NCBI GenBank assembly: GCA_017398335.1 | Contig: JAFQGK010000031.1 | Span: 28,312 to 92,311, forward strand | Direction of reading: 5' to 3' | From: Bacteroidales bacterium | Lineage (GTDB): Bacteria; Bacteroidota; Bacteroidia; Bacteroidales; UBA932 | DNA: 64,000 bases | Shown: positions 40,719 through 49,349 of the stretch, piece after piece | Position numbering within the stretch: position 1 is the first letter of the stretch | Layout: each line of letters starts with the position of its first letter | The notes under the pieces: model-generated | Seen by the model: the letters and a program-made list of their open reading frames with translations, nothing else | The model's database searches: none | What the model was told of the DNA's origin: nothing | Program-made: the position numbers and the translations under genes

Positions 40719-41347
40719 TGATAATAACATTGACAGGATTTATGGGATGCGGCAAGAGCAGTGTCGGGAGGAGACTCTCGGAGCTGCTCTGCTGTCCTTT
40801 TATGGACCTGGATTCTATCATTGAAGAGTACGCGGGAAAAAGTATTCCGGAGATTTTCGCCACAGAAGGAGAAGCGGCGTTCCGACAGATGGAACTGGAA
40901 GCACTACGTACTATTATCGGTCATTCCGATAGCCTGAGTGCTCCATTGGCCCCCTCCCACAGCATAGCTGCGGGCCCCTCCCCCTACCCGGGGGTGGGAA
41001 AATGCCAATTCCGCACATCAGACTACCGGAATGACAGCAAAAGGCACCTGGTCATTGCACTGGGAGGAGGGACAGTGATGACGCCTGAATGTGCAGAACT
41101 GGTGCAGAACAACACACGCTGCATATATCTGAAGGCTTCGGTGGAGACTCTGGTAGAGCATCTTGATAATGAAGCAGATAAAAGGCCTCTGCTCTCCGGA
41201 GGCGATCTGCGCACCCGGATTGAGAATCTGATGTCCCGGCGTTCGGCAACATACGAAAGGACAGCCCATATGATCATAGATACAGACGGAAAGACTGTGG
41301 ATGAGATCGCCTCAGCCATCTCATATGCGTGGAGCACAAAGCACTAA
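40718..41347 (+). CDS. aroK: Shikimate kinase with in-frame palindromic insertion
   Basis: Phosphorylates shikimate at the 3-hydroxyl in chorismate synthesis. It has Walker A GFMGCGKSS (7-15), DLDSIIEEYAG (shikimate-binding Asp), the ATEGEAAFRQME segment and LVIALGGGTV (Walker B, from about 111). The protein has 209 residues while the family has about 170-175. The excess is residues 68-107 (from GHSDSL to RNDS), encoded by a nested palindrome (40920-41035). The insertion falls in the loop between the helix ALRTII and the strand LVIALGGG, so activity may be kept. The start overlaps the parC stop as TGATG. Confidence 0.93.
   Translation: MIITLTGFMGCGKSSVGRRLSELLCCPFMDLDSIIEEYAGKSIPEIFATEGEAAFRQMELEALRTIIGHSDSLSAPLAPSHSIAAGPSPYPGVGKCQFRTSDYRNDSKRHLVIALGGGTVMTPECAELVQNNTRCIYLKASVETLVEHLDNEADKRPLLSGGDLRTRIENLMSRRSATYERTAHMIIDTDGKTVDEIASAISYAWSTKH
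40920..41035. repeat. Nested palindromic element inside aroK
   Basis: A 116-base imperfect palindrome. The outer arms are TCATTCCG (40921-40928) with CGGAATGA (41027-41034); inside them AG-CTGA pairs with TCAG-CT, and ATTGGC pairs with GCCAAT. The core holds two smaller hairpins: CCCACAGC/GCTGCGGG and CCC-CCCCC/GGGGG-GGG, each with one mismatch. The core (TCCCAC, then GGGCCCCT, then AATGCCA) resembles the palindrome after lysS. The frame stays open through it. Confidence 0.9.
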
Positions 41348-41502
41348 GCATCAGCAACTTACGCAAACCACGTACCACCAAAGGGGAGCACGTAAATCCT
41401 GGAAAGCACTGACTGACAGGGTGTTACATTCCACGACCGTGTATCGGGAATTAATGCACGATAACCTCAGAGAGATGATCGTTTGAAAAAGTCGGGCTGG
41501 AT
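41348..41502. other. Convergent gap between aroK and recJ
   Basis: About 155 bases between two converging stops. I see no strong hairpin with a T-run, no gene and no recognisable repeat in it. Confidence 0.4.
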
Positions 41503-43239
41503 TCAGAGGATTTCTTCGCGTTCGCGGAGGTCCTTGATACGGAGCTGGGTATTTGCTGTGCCGCGATAGTAGTTTTCCACGATCGAATAGCATACGTCAA
41601 TAGGATTTCCAGCCTTTATATGATCGAAGAAGTCAGCCATGTTGAAGGCTATGGCAGATATATGATGGTATGGATGCGATTCCTGTATCAGTTCGAGTTT
41701 CAGATGTCCGCCTTCCGCTCCGACCTTGCGTCCCATTCCGTTGTCATACACATTATCTGTGCGGAACACAGGGGCACTGTTTCCTGGACCGAACGGCTGG
41801 AACTGCTTAAGGATACGAAGGAATTTCGGAGTTATCTGAGAGAAATTAAGCTTTGCATCGATATCCACGACAGGGGTCTGCATTTCAGGGATTATCTTTC
41901 CTGAAATGAAGGTTTCTATCCTCTGGCAGAATTCCTGCAGATTTTCTTCCTTCAAGGTAAGTCCTGCCGCATATAGGTGGCCTCCGAAATTTTCCAGAAG
42001 GTCAGCACAGCTTTCGATGGCATCATAAAGGTCGAAGCCATGCACACTGCGTGCAGAACCGGTAACCAGACCTTCCTGAGACATCGTAAAGACTATGGTA
42101 GGCTTGTAGAAGGCCTCCACGAGGCGAGAAGCCACGATTCCGACAACTCCCTTATGCCATTCAGGATTATATACGATTGTAGCTTTGCCGCTTGAAAGGC
42201 AGTTGCCTGACTCTACCATTTCCAGTGCTTCCTGGGTTATGCGGCGGTCTATATTCTTTCTCTCGTTGTTATGCTCGTTGATTTCCGTTCCGATGCGTAT
42301 GGCCTCACGCGAATTGGATGCAGTAAGCAGTTCCACAGCAATCCGTCCCGATTCCATACGTCCGGCGGCATTGATTCTCGGACCGATCTTGAAGACGATA
42401 TCGTCTATAGTCAGGTGTCCGGGCTCAAGTCCAGAAAGCTGGATCATTGCAGACAGTCCCTCCCTCGGAGACGAATTGAGCTGCTTGAGACCGAAATGCG
42501 CAAGTATCCTGTTCTCGTCTGTGACGGCGACAAGATCTGAAGCGATGCTGACCACGAGAAGGTCGAGCAGAGGGATAAGGGAGTCAAACGGGATGTCATA
42601 CCTCTGCGAATATGCCTGTACAAGCTTGAATCCCACTCCGCAACCGGACAGATCATCGAAAGGATAGAAACAGTCCTCCCTCTTGGGATCAAGGACGGCA
42701 ACAGCCTTAGGCAGATCGTTTTCGGGAAGATGATGGTCACAGATGATCATGTCTATGCCTCTCTCGCGGGCATATTCAACCTTCTCGTTTGCCTTGATGC
42801 CGCAGTCAAGGGTGATGATCAGACGGAAATCGTTTTCAGACGCCCAGTCAATACCTTTGTACGACACGCCGTAGCCTTCGTCATATCTTTCAGGAATATA
42901 GAAATCAACCGCACGGGTCAGACGCCTGAGAAATGAATATACAAGCGATACTGCTGTCGTACCGTCAACATCGTAATCTCCATAGACAAGGATCTTTTCG
43001 CCGGAAACGACTGCCTGACGAACCCTTTCCACCGCCTTGTCCATATCCGTCATAAGAAACGGATCATAAAGATCATCCAGATTCGGGCGGAAGAATGAAC
43101 GCGCCTGCTCAAAGGTATATACGCCCCTCTGGACAAGGAGTTCCGCGAGTACCGGATCGACTCCAAGTTCAGATGACAACTGCCTTACATTGTCCTGATC
43201 AGCGCCTTCACGCAATTTCCATATCTTTTCTACCGCCAT
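41503..43239 (-). CDS. recJ: Single-stranded-DNA exonuclease RecJ
   Basis: A 578-residue 5'-3' exonuclease of the DHH superfamily, used in recombination and mismatch repair. Motifs are VYGDYDVDGTTAVS (about 72-85), ICDHHLPEND (DHH, about 157), SGCGVGFKL, and the DHHA1 part with KGVVGIVASRL and GGHLYAAGLT. The frame could start at a TTG three codons upstream, but that codon is part of the TATCTTTG box. ATG 43239 is used and leaves almost no leader. Confidence 0.96.
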   Translation of the reverse strand: MAVEKIWKLREGADQDNVRQLSSELGVDPVLAELLVQRGVYTFEQARSFFRPNLDDLYDPFLMTDMDKAVERVRQAVVSGEKILVYGDYDVDGTTAVSLVYSFLRRLTRAVDFYIPERYDEGYGVSYKGIDWASENDFRLIITLDCGIKANEKVEYARERGIDMIICDHHLPENDLPKAVAVLDPKREDCFYPFDDLSGCGVGFKLVQAYSQRYDIPFDSLIPLLDLLVVSIASDLVAVTDENRILAHFGLKQLNSSPREGLSAMIQLSGLEPGHLTIDDIVFKIGPRINAAGRMESGRIAVELLTASNSREAIRIGTEINEHNNERKNIDRRITQEALEMVESGNCLSSGKATIVYNPEWHKGVVGIVASRLVEAFYKPTIVFTMSQEGLVTGSARSVHGFDLYDAIESCADLLENFGGHLYAAGLTLKEENLQEFCQRIETFISGKIIPEMQTPVVDIDAKLNFSQITPKFLRILKQFQPFGPGNSAPVFRTDNVYDNGMGRKVGAEGGHLKLELIQESHPYHHISAIAFNMADFFDHIKAGNPIDVCYSIVENYYRGTANTQLRIKDLREREEIL

Positions 43240-43245
43240 AGCATA

Positions 43246-43253
43246 CAAAGATA
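43246..43253 (-). promoter_or_regulatory. TAnnTTTG box for recJ
   Basis: It reads TATCTTTG on the minus strand and ends 6 bases before the recJ ATG. Confidence 0.65.
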
Positions 43254-43265
43254 TGGATTTTTTGT

Positions 43266-43273
43266 TAATTTTG
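43266..43273 (+). promoter_or_regulatory. TAnnTTTG box for lysS
   Basis: It reads TAATTTTG, 36 bases before the lysS ATG, back to back with the recJ box. Confidence 0.5.
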
Positions 43274-43309
43274 TGGGATTTTTGGAATAAACTATAAAAA
43301 TATCATATT

Positions 43310-44824
43310 ATGAGCATAATGGACCTCAACGAGCAGGAGCAGTTCAGAAGAGAATCGCTTGCAAAGCTCAGAGAACTTGGAATCGAGCCTTATCCGGCTG
43401 CCCTCTACCCTATCAACACATCTGCAGCACAGGTGAAGGCGGAGTACGACGAGGAGAAAGGTAATTTCCAGGACGTAGTGATCGCCGGACGTATCATGTC
43501 AAGACGTATCATGGGCGCCGCTTCGTTCGGAGAACTTCAGGACGAGACAGGACGTATACAGATCTATGTAAACCGTGACGAGATCTGCTCTGGTGAAGAC
43601 AAGACAATGTACAATACAGTATGGAAGAAACTTCTTGACATCGGAGACATCGTGGGAATCAAGGGATTCGCTTTCATCACCAAGACAGGACAGCTTTCAA
43701 TCCACGCAAAGGAGCTGACTCTCCTCAGCAAGTCTCTCCGTGTCCTTCCTATCGTGAAGGAGAAGGACGGCGAGGTGTTCGATGCTTTCTCGGATCCTGA
43801 GCTCAAGTACAGACAGAGATATGTGGACCTGATCGTAAACCCTCAGGTACGCGACACATTCATCAAGAGAAGCCAGATCGTGGCTACAATGCGTGAGTAC
43901 TTCAACGAGGCAGGCTGCCTTGAGGTGGAGACTCCTATCCTCCAGAGCATCCCTGGCGGTGCTACAGCGCGTCCGTTCATCACTCACCACAACGCCCTCG
44001 ACATTCCTCTCTACCTCCGTATCGCAAACGAGCTCTACCTCAAGAGACTCATCGTCGGTGGATACCACGGAGTGTACGAGTTCGCAAAAGACTTCCGCAA
44101 CGAGGGTATGGACAAGACCCACAACCCTGAGTTCACATGCATGGAGATATACGTGGCATACAAGGACTATATCTGGATGATGGAGTTCGTGGAGAAGCTT
44201 CTCGAGAAGATCGCCCTCAAGCTCCACGGCAAGACAGAGGTCACAATCGGAGAGAACCAGGTGGACTTCAAGCCGCCGTTCCGCCGCCTCCCTATCCTCG
44301 AGGCCATCAAGGAATATGCAGGCGTTGACGTTGCAGGCATGAACGAGGATGAGCTCCGCGAGACCTGCAAGAAACTCCATGTGGAGACAGATCCATCATT
44401 CGGAAAGGGCAAGCTCATCGATGCAATCTTCGGCGAGTACTGCGAGAAGCACCTCACCCAGCCTACATTCATCACAGACTATCCTGTGGAGATGTCACCG
44501 CTTACAAAGCGCCACCGTACAAATCCTGAGCTTACAGAGCGTTTCGAACTCTTCGTATGCGGCAAGGAGCTTGCTAACGCATACAGCGAGCTGAACGACC
44601 CTATCGACCAGTACGAGCGTTTCCAGGATCAGCTCAAGCTCAAGGACAAGGGAGATGACGAGGCTATGTTCATCGATATGGACTTCGTACGCGCACTCGA
44701 GTACGGTATGCCTCCAACATCAGGACTCGGTATGGGAATAGACCGTCTGACCATGTTCATGACCAACTCCCCTACTATCCAGGATGTGCTCTTCTTCCCT
44801 CAGATGAGGCCTAAGAGTCTGTAA
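43310..44824 (+). CDS. lysS: Lysyl-tRNA synthetase, class II
   Basis: A 504-residue class II synthetase. It has an OB-fold anticodon domain (about 60-150, [30 protein letters not shown]), motif 1 around [17 protein letters not shown], motif 2 [21 protein letters not shown] (quoted in part: [15 protein letters not shown]), and motif 3 [15 protein letters not shown] near the end. It is monocistronic and followed by a large palindrome. Confidence 0.98.
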   Translation: MSIMDLNEQEQFRRESLAKLRELGIEPYPAALYPINTSAAQVKAEYDEEKGNFQDVVIAGRIMSRRIMGAASFGELQDETGRIQIYVNRDEICSGEDKTMYNTVWKKLLDIGDIVGIKGFAFITKTGQLSIHAKELTLLSKSLRVLPIVKEKDGEVFDAFSDPELKYRQRYVDLIVNPQVRDTFIKRSQIVATMREYFNEAGCLEVETPILQSIPGGATARPFITHHNALDIPLYLRIANELYLKRLIVGGYHGVYEFAKDFRNEGMDKTHNPEFTCMEIYVAYKDYIWMMEFVEKLLEKIALKLHGKTEVTIGENQVDFKPPFRRLPILEAIKEYAGVDVAGMNEDELRETCKKLHVETDPSFGKGKLIDAIFGEYCEKHLTQPTFITDYPVEMSPLTKRHRTNPELTERFELFVCGKELANAYSELNDPIDQYERFQDQLKLKDKGDDEAMFIDMDFVRALEYGMPPTSGLGMGIDRLTMFMTNSPTIQDVLFFPQMRPKSL

Positions 44825-44834
44825 TAGATATCCT

Positions 44835-44943
44835 TAAATAAAATTCCAAGGCTGTACAGCCGGTGGTCCTTCCCACTACCGTGGGCCCCTTCCCTTTTCG
44901 GGAGCCAATGCCACCTTGCCGTACAGCCTTGGAATTTTATTTA
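44835..44943. repeat. Nested palindrome after lysS, 23-bp perfect arms
   Basis: Left arm 44835-44857 and right arm 44921-44943 are perfect inverted repeats of 23 bases (AATTCCAAGGCTGTAC and its complement within them). Inside, GGTGG (44862-44866) pairs with CCACC (44911-44915). The core has CCCAC/GTGGG and CCC/GGG hairpins and shares TTCCCAC, GTGGGCCCCT and AATGCCA with the element inside aroK. Ending in TTTTATTT, it probably also terminates lysS; read on the other strand it follows the DUF1232 gene. Confidence 0.9.
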
Positions 44944-44973
44944 CATTACCTGAAGGAATGATACATATATGGA

Positions 44974-45330
44974 TCAGAACCAGGTTTCAAGCTTGCGGTT
45001 GGCCTTTTCCTTGATTTCAGGAGTGACGTTATCAATAATGGCCTTGACACAGGCCACCAGAGCAGCCAGGTCGTCCGAGAAGCCGAGGAGGGGAACCAGA
45101 TCCGGAATCAGGTCAAGGGGCAGGATGAAATAGCCCAGGGCTCCTACGATGACAGCCTTGTGTTTCAACGGGGTGTTCTTGTCCTGAAGCACATAATACA
45201 GAAGAAGTACTGGATATATGACCTTAGAGCCTGCACGCTTTGCGACAGCTCCTATCTTCTTCCAGAGACCGGCCTCATCATAATGCTTGCCGTATTTCTC
45301 AATATTTTCCGGTTCAATTCTTTTAAGCAT
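44974..45330 (-). CDS. DUF1232 (YkvA-like) small membrane protein
   Basis: A 118-residue protein with the DUF1232 core KHKAVIVGALGYFILPLDLIPDLVPLLGFSDDL, seen as GALGYFILPLDLIPD and LLGFSDDLAAL (about 64-93). A preceding hydrophobic stretch (VIYPVLLLYYVL) suggests membrane association. Function unknown. A TAnnTTTG box ends 7 bases before the ATG. Confidence 0.9.
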   Translation of the reverse strand: MLKRIEPENIEKYGKHYDEAGLWKKIGAVAKRAGSKVIYPVLLLYYVLQDKNTPLKHKAVIVGALGYFILPLDLIPDLVPLLGFSDDLAALVACVKAIIDNVTPEIKEKANRKLETWF

Positions 45331-45337
45331 ACCGATG

Positions 45338-45345
45338 CAAATTTA
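45338..45345 (-). promoter_or_regulatory. TAnnTTTG box for the DUF1232 gene
   Basis: It reads TAAATTTG on the minus strand, immediately in front of the ATG at 45330, giving a leaderless or near-leaderless transcript. Confidence 0.5.
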
Positions 45346-45403
45346 TAAAATCAGACCAAAGATTCACAATTTTTGAGTAATTTAGAGCTTTAAATATATT
45401 GCA

Positions 45404-45910
45404 ATGGCTATAATCAGGGAACTCAACGGATATAAACCGTCTGTCGGGAAAAGGGCATTCATCGCGGAAACTGCTGTCATGATCGGCGATGTGAACATCG
45501 GAAACGACTGCAGCATATGGTATGGTGCGGTACTTCGCGGGGATGTAGGACCGATCCGCATCGGAGACAGGGTAAACATTCAGGACAATGCCGTCCTTCA
45601 CGCCACATACGGTCAGTCGGAGTGCATTATCGGCAATGACGTATCTGTCGGCCATGGGGCAAATGTACACGGATGTACCATCGGGAATGATGTCATTATC
45701 GGAATGGGAGCGATTGTGATGGACAACACCCACGTTCCGGACGGGACCATCATAGCAGCCGGAGCTGTAGTGCCGGCCAATCAGAAGCTCGAACCGGGGA
45801 TATGGGCAGGTGTGCCGGCACGCAGAATCAAGGACGGCTCGGTAGAAATCACAGCCAAAGCCCACGACAACGCCGCTCACTACCTTACATATAAGGAGTG
45901 GTACGGATAA
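45404..45910 (+). CDS. Gamma-carbonic-anhydrase-like hexapeptide protein
   Basis: A 168-residue left-handed beta-helix protein. Hexapeptide repeats run from about residue 20 to 130. The three zinc-site histidines of the gamma-class are visible: one in AVLHATYG and two in GHGANVHGC. The N-terminal WYGAVLRGD motif is typical. It could be an active carbonic anhydrase or a PaaY/CaiE-like relative with another role. Confidence 0.93.
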   Translation: MAIIRELNGYKPSVGKRAFIAETAVMIGDVNIGNDCSIWYGAVLRGDVGPIRIGDRVNIQDNAVLHATYGQSECIIGNDVSVGHGANVHGCTIGNDVIIGMGAIVMDNTHVPDGTIIAAGAVVPANQKLEPGIWAGVPARRIKDGSVEITAKAHDNAAHYLTYKEWYG

Positions 45911-45916
45911 TCATCA

Positions 45917-47080
45917 TTAAAGCAATTCAAGGCCGATACCAGGAAGGTCTGAGAGTGTGATCTTTCCATCCACGACCTGCATTCCCCGGAATATATCATT
46001 GGTAATCAAGAGATTGCCATCAAGGTCCGCAAAATCCACAGCAGGAGAGAGCTGTGCAGCGGCAGAAACGGCGCAGGATGTCTCTGTCATACATCCGATC
46101 ATGACCTTCATGCCCTCCACACGGGCATAATTGAGCATTTTCCAGGCCTCCCTCATGCCTGTACACTTCATCAGCTTGATGTTTATTCCGTGATATGCTC
46201 CTTTGACAGAAGGGACGTCAGCAAGCCTTTGGATGGCCTCATCCGCAAAGATCGGAAGAGGGCTGCGCTCCGTTATCCACGCATTGTCATCCGGACGGTC
46301 TACAGCCATAGGCTGCTCAACCATCACGACCCCGTTTTCCTTGAGCCAGAATATCTCATCAAGGGCCTTCTCGCGGTCCTTCCAGCCCTGATTGGCATCG
46401 ACTGCCAGAGGAAGATCAGTAATCTCACGGATTGTTCTTATCATCTCCTTGTCATTGTCCAGACCGACTTTCACTTTCAGAATATTGAATCTGTCCGCAC
46501 ACTCGCGCGTCTTTTCACGCACGACTTCCGGAGTATCGATGCCGATTGTAAATGTTGTGGAAGGGGCTTTCGATGCATCCAGTCCCCAGATTCTCCACCA
46601 AGGCATGTCCATGAGTTTGCCGACAAGATCGTGCAGGGCAATGTCAATGGCAGCCTTAGCGGCACTGTCGAAAGGAGAAAGACTATCCACATAGGCAAGG
46701 ATAGCATCCATCTGGAACGGATCATGGAACTGCTCCAGATCCACACGGCTGAGAAATGCGCAGACGCTCTCCACGCTTTGACCGAGATACGGAGGCATCG
46801 AGGCCTCGCCATAACCAGTACCCCCCTCATAATCAATACGGACCTGAACACCCGGCGTTGTCTTTCTTGAATATGAAGATACAGTGAAGGTATGCCTTAG
46901 TTGAAGTTCGTATGGCTGGTAAGTAAGCTTCATGCCACCTGCGGTCGGAATACGGTTCAGATTGAATCGCTGCGGTCCTTTACGGACATCCGTACAACTT
47001 TCTGCAACTGACGCAAGCCCGACTAGGCTTCCTGATGCCACAACCGCACCTGCCGCCTTCATAAAATCTCTTCTCTTCAT
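45917..47080 (-). CDS. Dipeptide epimerase (L-Ala-D/L-Glu epimerase), exported
   Basis: A 387-residue enolase-superfamily enzyme. It has the KxK base motif in ILKVKVGLD, metal ligands in LAVDANQGW, VMVEQPM and FADEAI, the second Lys in NIKLMKC, and the late DLDGNLL typical of dipeptide epimerases. It would epimerise L-Ala-D-Glu from peptidoglycan. The leader RRDFMKAAGAVVASGSLVGL is twin-arginine-like, with a Cys (AESC) not in a strict lipobox. The open frame extends to 47500, but that overlaps the rRNA methylase; MKRRDFM at 47080 is chosen. Confidence 0.9.
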   Translation of the reverse strand: MKRRDFMKAAGAVVASGSLVGLASVAESCTDVRKGPQRFNLNRIPTAGGMKLTYQPYELQLRHTFTVSSYSRKTTPGVQVRIDYEGGTGYGEASMPPYLGQSVESVCAFLSRVDLEQFHDPFQMDAILAYVDSLSPFDSAAKAAIDIALHDLVGKLMDMPWWRIWGLDASKAPSTTFTIGIDTPEVVREKTRECADRFNILKVKVGLDNDKEMIRTIREITDLPLAVDANQGWKDREKALDEIFWLKENGVVMVEQPMAVDRPDDNAWITERSPLPIFADEAIQRLADVPSVKGAYHGINIKLMKCTGMREAWKMLNYARVEGMKVMIGCMTETSCAVSAAAQLSPAVDFADLDGNLLITNDIFRGMQVVDGKITLSDLPGIGLELL

Positions 47081-47104
47081 ATGATATCTGAAATTTAAGC
47101 CATA

Positions 47105-47112
47105 CAAATATA
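47105..47112 (-). promoter_or_regulatory. TAnnTTTG box for the dipeptide epimerase
   Basis: It reads TATATTTG on the minus strand, 24 bases before the ATG at 47080. Confidence 0.6.
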
Positions 47113-47131
47113 GTGATAATAACTTATTTGC

Positions 47132-47139
47132 TATCTTTG
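47132..47139 (+). promoter_or_regulatory. TAnnTTTG box for the rRNA methylase-aroE pair
   Basis: It reads TATCTTTG, 22 bases before the ATG at 47162. A nearer ATG at 47149 is out of frame. Confidence 0.65.
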
Positions 47140-47161
47140 TGATATCTAATGAAAACGATCC

Positions 47162-47980
47162 ATGAGGACTGAGACCATCACATCTGCACAGAATCCCAAG
47201 ATAAAGACTCTGCTTGAGCTTCAGGAAAAATCTAAGGCACGCCGGCGCGAAGGCCTGTTCGTCGTGGAAGGACAGAGAGAGCTGGAACACTGCATATCCG
47301 TCGGATATGAGGCACATACCGTATTCATCTGCAGGGAAATAACCGGAGAAAGAGGTTTCAATGAGATATGCAGGGCCATCGAGAGCGGGAACTCCCGAAC
47401 CTCCTGCACTGTCATTGAGATTCCGAAAGTACTTTATGAAAAGGTCGCATACAGAGGCAGCACAGAAGGTGTGATTGCCGAGCTGCGCTGCAAGGAACAC
47501 AATCTTGAGAATCTGAAGCTGAAGGTCAATCCGGTGGTAATAGTACTGGAGTCAGTCGAGAAACCTGGAAATCTGGGTGCGGTACTCAGAAGTGCCGATG
47601 CCGCCGGCGTCGATGCCGTCATCGTCTGCGATCCGCTCACAGACCTGTATAATCCTAATCTGATACGCTCAAGCATCGGAGGCATCTTCACCGTTCCGAC
47701 TGTGGCAGCAACATCGGCAGAAACAATCAAATGGCTGAAAGCCAACAACATAAAGATATACACAGCTCAACTGCAGGACTCTGAATGGTACTACGACACT
47801 GATATGACAGGAGGTACGGCAATAGTCATGGGCACTGAGGCTACAGGACTCACCGAGATCTGGAGAGAGGCCGCAGACGCCCATATAAAGATTCCGATGC
47901 TGGGCAGGCTTGATTCACTGAATGTATCGGTTTCTGCTGCAATCCTGATGTATGAGGCCGTAAGACAGCGCAATATATGA
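47162..47980 (+). CDS. SpoU-family 23S rRNA methyltransferase (RlmB-like)
   Basis: A 272-residue protein. It has an N-terminal L30e-like substrate-binding domain (FVVEGQRELEHCISVG) and a SPOUT domain with VLESVEKPGNLGAVLRSADA (motif 1), VMGTEATGLTEIW (motif 2) and IPMLGRLDSLNVSVSAAI (motif 3, the knot). It methylates a ribose 2'-OH; RlmB-like is inferred from the domain layout. The stop overlaps aroE by 4 bases. Confidence 0.93.
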   Translation: MRTETITSAQNPKIKTLLELQEKSKARRREGLFVVEGQRELEHCISVGYEAHTVFICREITGERGFNEICRAIESGNSRTSCTVIEIPKVLYEKVAYRGSTEGVIAELRCKEHNLENLKLKVNPVVIVLESVEKPGNLGAVLRSADAAGVDAVIVCDPLTDLYNPNLIRSSIGGIFTVPTVAATSAETIKWLKANNIKIYTAQLQDSEWYYDTDMTGGTAIVMGTEATGLTEIWREAADAHIKIPMLGRLDSLNVSVSAAILMYEAVRQRNI

Positions 47981-48756
47981 AGAAGTTCGGTCTCATAGGG
48001 CACCCTATCGCCCATTCCCTCTCCCCTGCCCTGTTCAAGGCTGGATACGATGGCAGATATCCATACGAACTGATAGAAACAGATGATTTTGAAGAGGCGT
48101 ACTCTCGTTTTCTCAATGAATATGACGGAATCAATGTCACGGCTCCGTTCAAGGAACTGGCATATGCAAAGGCAGATATCCTCTCAGAAGAATGCCGCAA
48201 TACAGGTGCGGCAAACCTTCTGATAAAGACTTCCGAAGGGACAAAGGCATTTAATTCGGACTATCTGGGAGTCCGTATGTGGTTGTCCGGTGTGCGGGAG
48301 AAGATGAAAAGCCCCCATTCCATAGACCAGCCAGTCATGGTACTGGTCGTCGGGCTGGGTGGAGCAGGCAAAGCTGCGGCAGCTGCAGCAGAGTCTCTCG
48401 GGATGGAAGTGATCAGAATGAACAGGACCATAAAGGATTCAGGCACCAGTCCCCTGTCTGATTTCAGGGAATATTTCCGCAACGCTGACATCATCATATA
48501 CAACATTCCAACAGTCATTGAAGAACTTAAAGAACTCACAGACAGCGACTTTACTCCCGGAAGACAGAAATTCATCCTGGAAGCCAATTATAGGAATCCG
48601 TCATTTGACCAGACATTCACAAACAGGATGAAAACTGTGAATCCTTCTGCGGAATATACCGGTGGAAAAACGTGGCTTCTGTATCAGGCTGTGACAGGTT
48701 ATGAAATTTTCACTGGAGAAAAGCCTGATTTAAGTAAAATGTCCTCTGTTTTATAA
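47977..48756 (+). CDS. aroE: Shikimate dehydrogenase
   Basis: Reduces 3-dehydroshikimate with NADPH. The 259-residue protein shows IGHPIAHSLSP (shikimate-binding serines), NVTAPFKE with the catalytic Lys, AFNSDYLG with the catalytic Asp, the Rossmann loop VVGLGGAGKAAAAA and GGKTWLLYQA at the end. It is translationally coupled to the upstream rRNA methylase (ATGA). The pathway kinase aroK lies about 7 kb upstream. Confidence 0.96.
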   Translation: MKKFGLIGHPIAHSLSPALFKAGYDGRYPYELIETDDFEEAYSRFLNEYDGINVTAPFKELAYAKADILSEECRNTGAANLLIKTSEGTKAFNSDYLGVRMWLSGVREKMKSPHSIDQPVMVLVVGLGGAGKAAAAAAESLGMEVIRMNRTIKDSGTSPLSDFREYFRNADIIIYNIPTVIEELKELTDSDFTPGRQKFILEANYRNPSFDQTFTNRMKTVNPSAEYTGGKTWLLYQAVTGYEIFTGEKPDLSKMSSVL

Positions 48757-48782
48757 GAAAAATCACTATCTTGCAGAGTTTT

Positions 48783-48796
48783 TGGGCGACGCCCAT
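48783..48796 (+). promoter_or_regulatory. Small GC hairpin in the ssb leader
   Basis: TGGGC-GAC-GCCCA, a 5-bp stem with a 3-base loop, lies 25 bases before the ssb ATG. A weak -7-like TATCTTGC is at 48767-48774. Function is not evident; it may protect the leader. Confidence 0.35.
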
Positions 48797-48820
48797 CATA
48801 AAACTTTTAATACTACTATT

Positions 48821-49321
48821 ATGTCATTGAACAAAGCAATGCTGATCGGTAACGTTGGTAGAGACCCTGAAGTACGTTACCTTGACGGAAACAACGGACA
48901 GGCAAAAGTGGCGACATTCACATTGGCCACAACCGAGAGGTACAGGGACCGCAACGGTGAAACTCGTGAAAACACCGAATGGCACAATATCGTAGCATGG
49001 AGAAGCACTGCTGATGTTGTGGAGAAATTTGTAAAGAAAGGAACCCAGGTGTATATCGAGGGACGTATACGCACAAGAAGCTGGGATGACCAGACCGGAA
49101 ACAAGAGGTATACGACTGAGATCATCGCAGATAATCTCCAGCTTCTCGGAAAGCGCCAGGACAATCCGGCAGGACAGCAGGGTGGCTACAGCCAGCCTGT
49201 ACAGCAGCCGGGATATGCACAGCCACAGCAGGCACAGCCTGTTTACCAGCAGGCTCCTGTTCAGCAGGCTGCACCACAGAATATAGCTAATGACGGTCCG
49301 GACGACGACCTTCCATTCTAA
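48821..49321 (+). CDS. ssb: Single-stranded DNA-binding protein
   Basis: A 166-residue protein with the OB fold (MSLNKAMLIGNVGRDPEVRY, then VATFTLATTE, EWHNIVAW and VYIEGRIRTRSW). A Gln/Pro/Gly-rich linker of about 40 residues precedes the acidic tip DGPDDDLPF that recruits repair and replication proteins. The frame opens at 48782, but MSLNKAM is the family start. purA follows 28 bases downstream. Confidence 0.98.
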   Translation: MSLNKAMLIGNVGRDPEVRYLDGNNGQAKVATFTLATTERYRDRNGETRENTEWHNIVAWRSTADVVEKFVKKGTQVYIEGRIRTRSWDDQTGNKRYTTEIIADNLQLLGKRQDNPAGQQGGYSQPVQQPGYAQPQQAQPVYQQAPVQQAAPQNIANDGPDDDLPF

Positions 49322-49349
49322 TCAGACAGAAACAAAACACAAAACAGAT

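Noticed and set aside
43697-44380. 227-codon minus-strand frame inside lysS
   Set aside because: Antisense shadow caused by biased codon use in lysS; Leu/Val/Glu-rich without motifs.
47081-47500. N-terminal extension of the dipeptide epimerase
   Set aside because: It overlaps the rRNA methylase gene and both divergent promoters; the leader MKRRDFM is a normal start.
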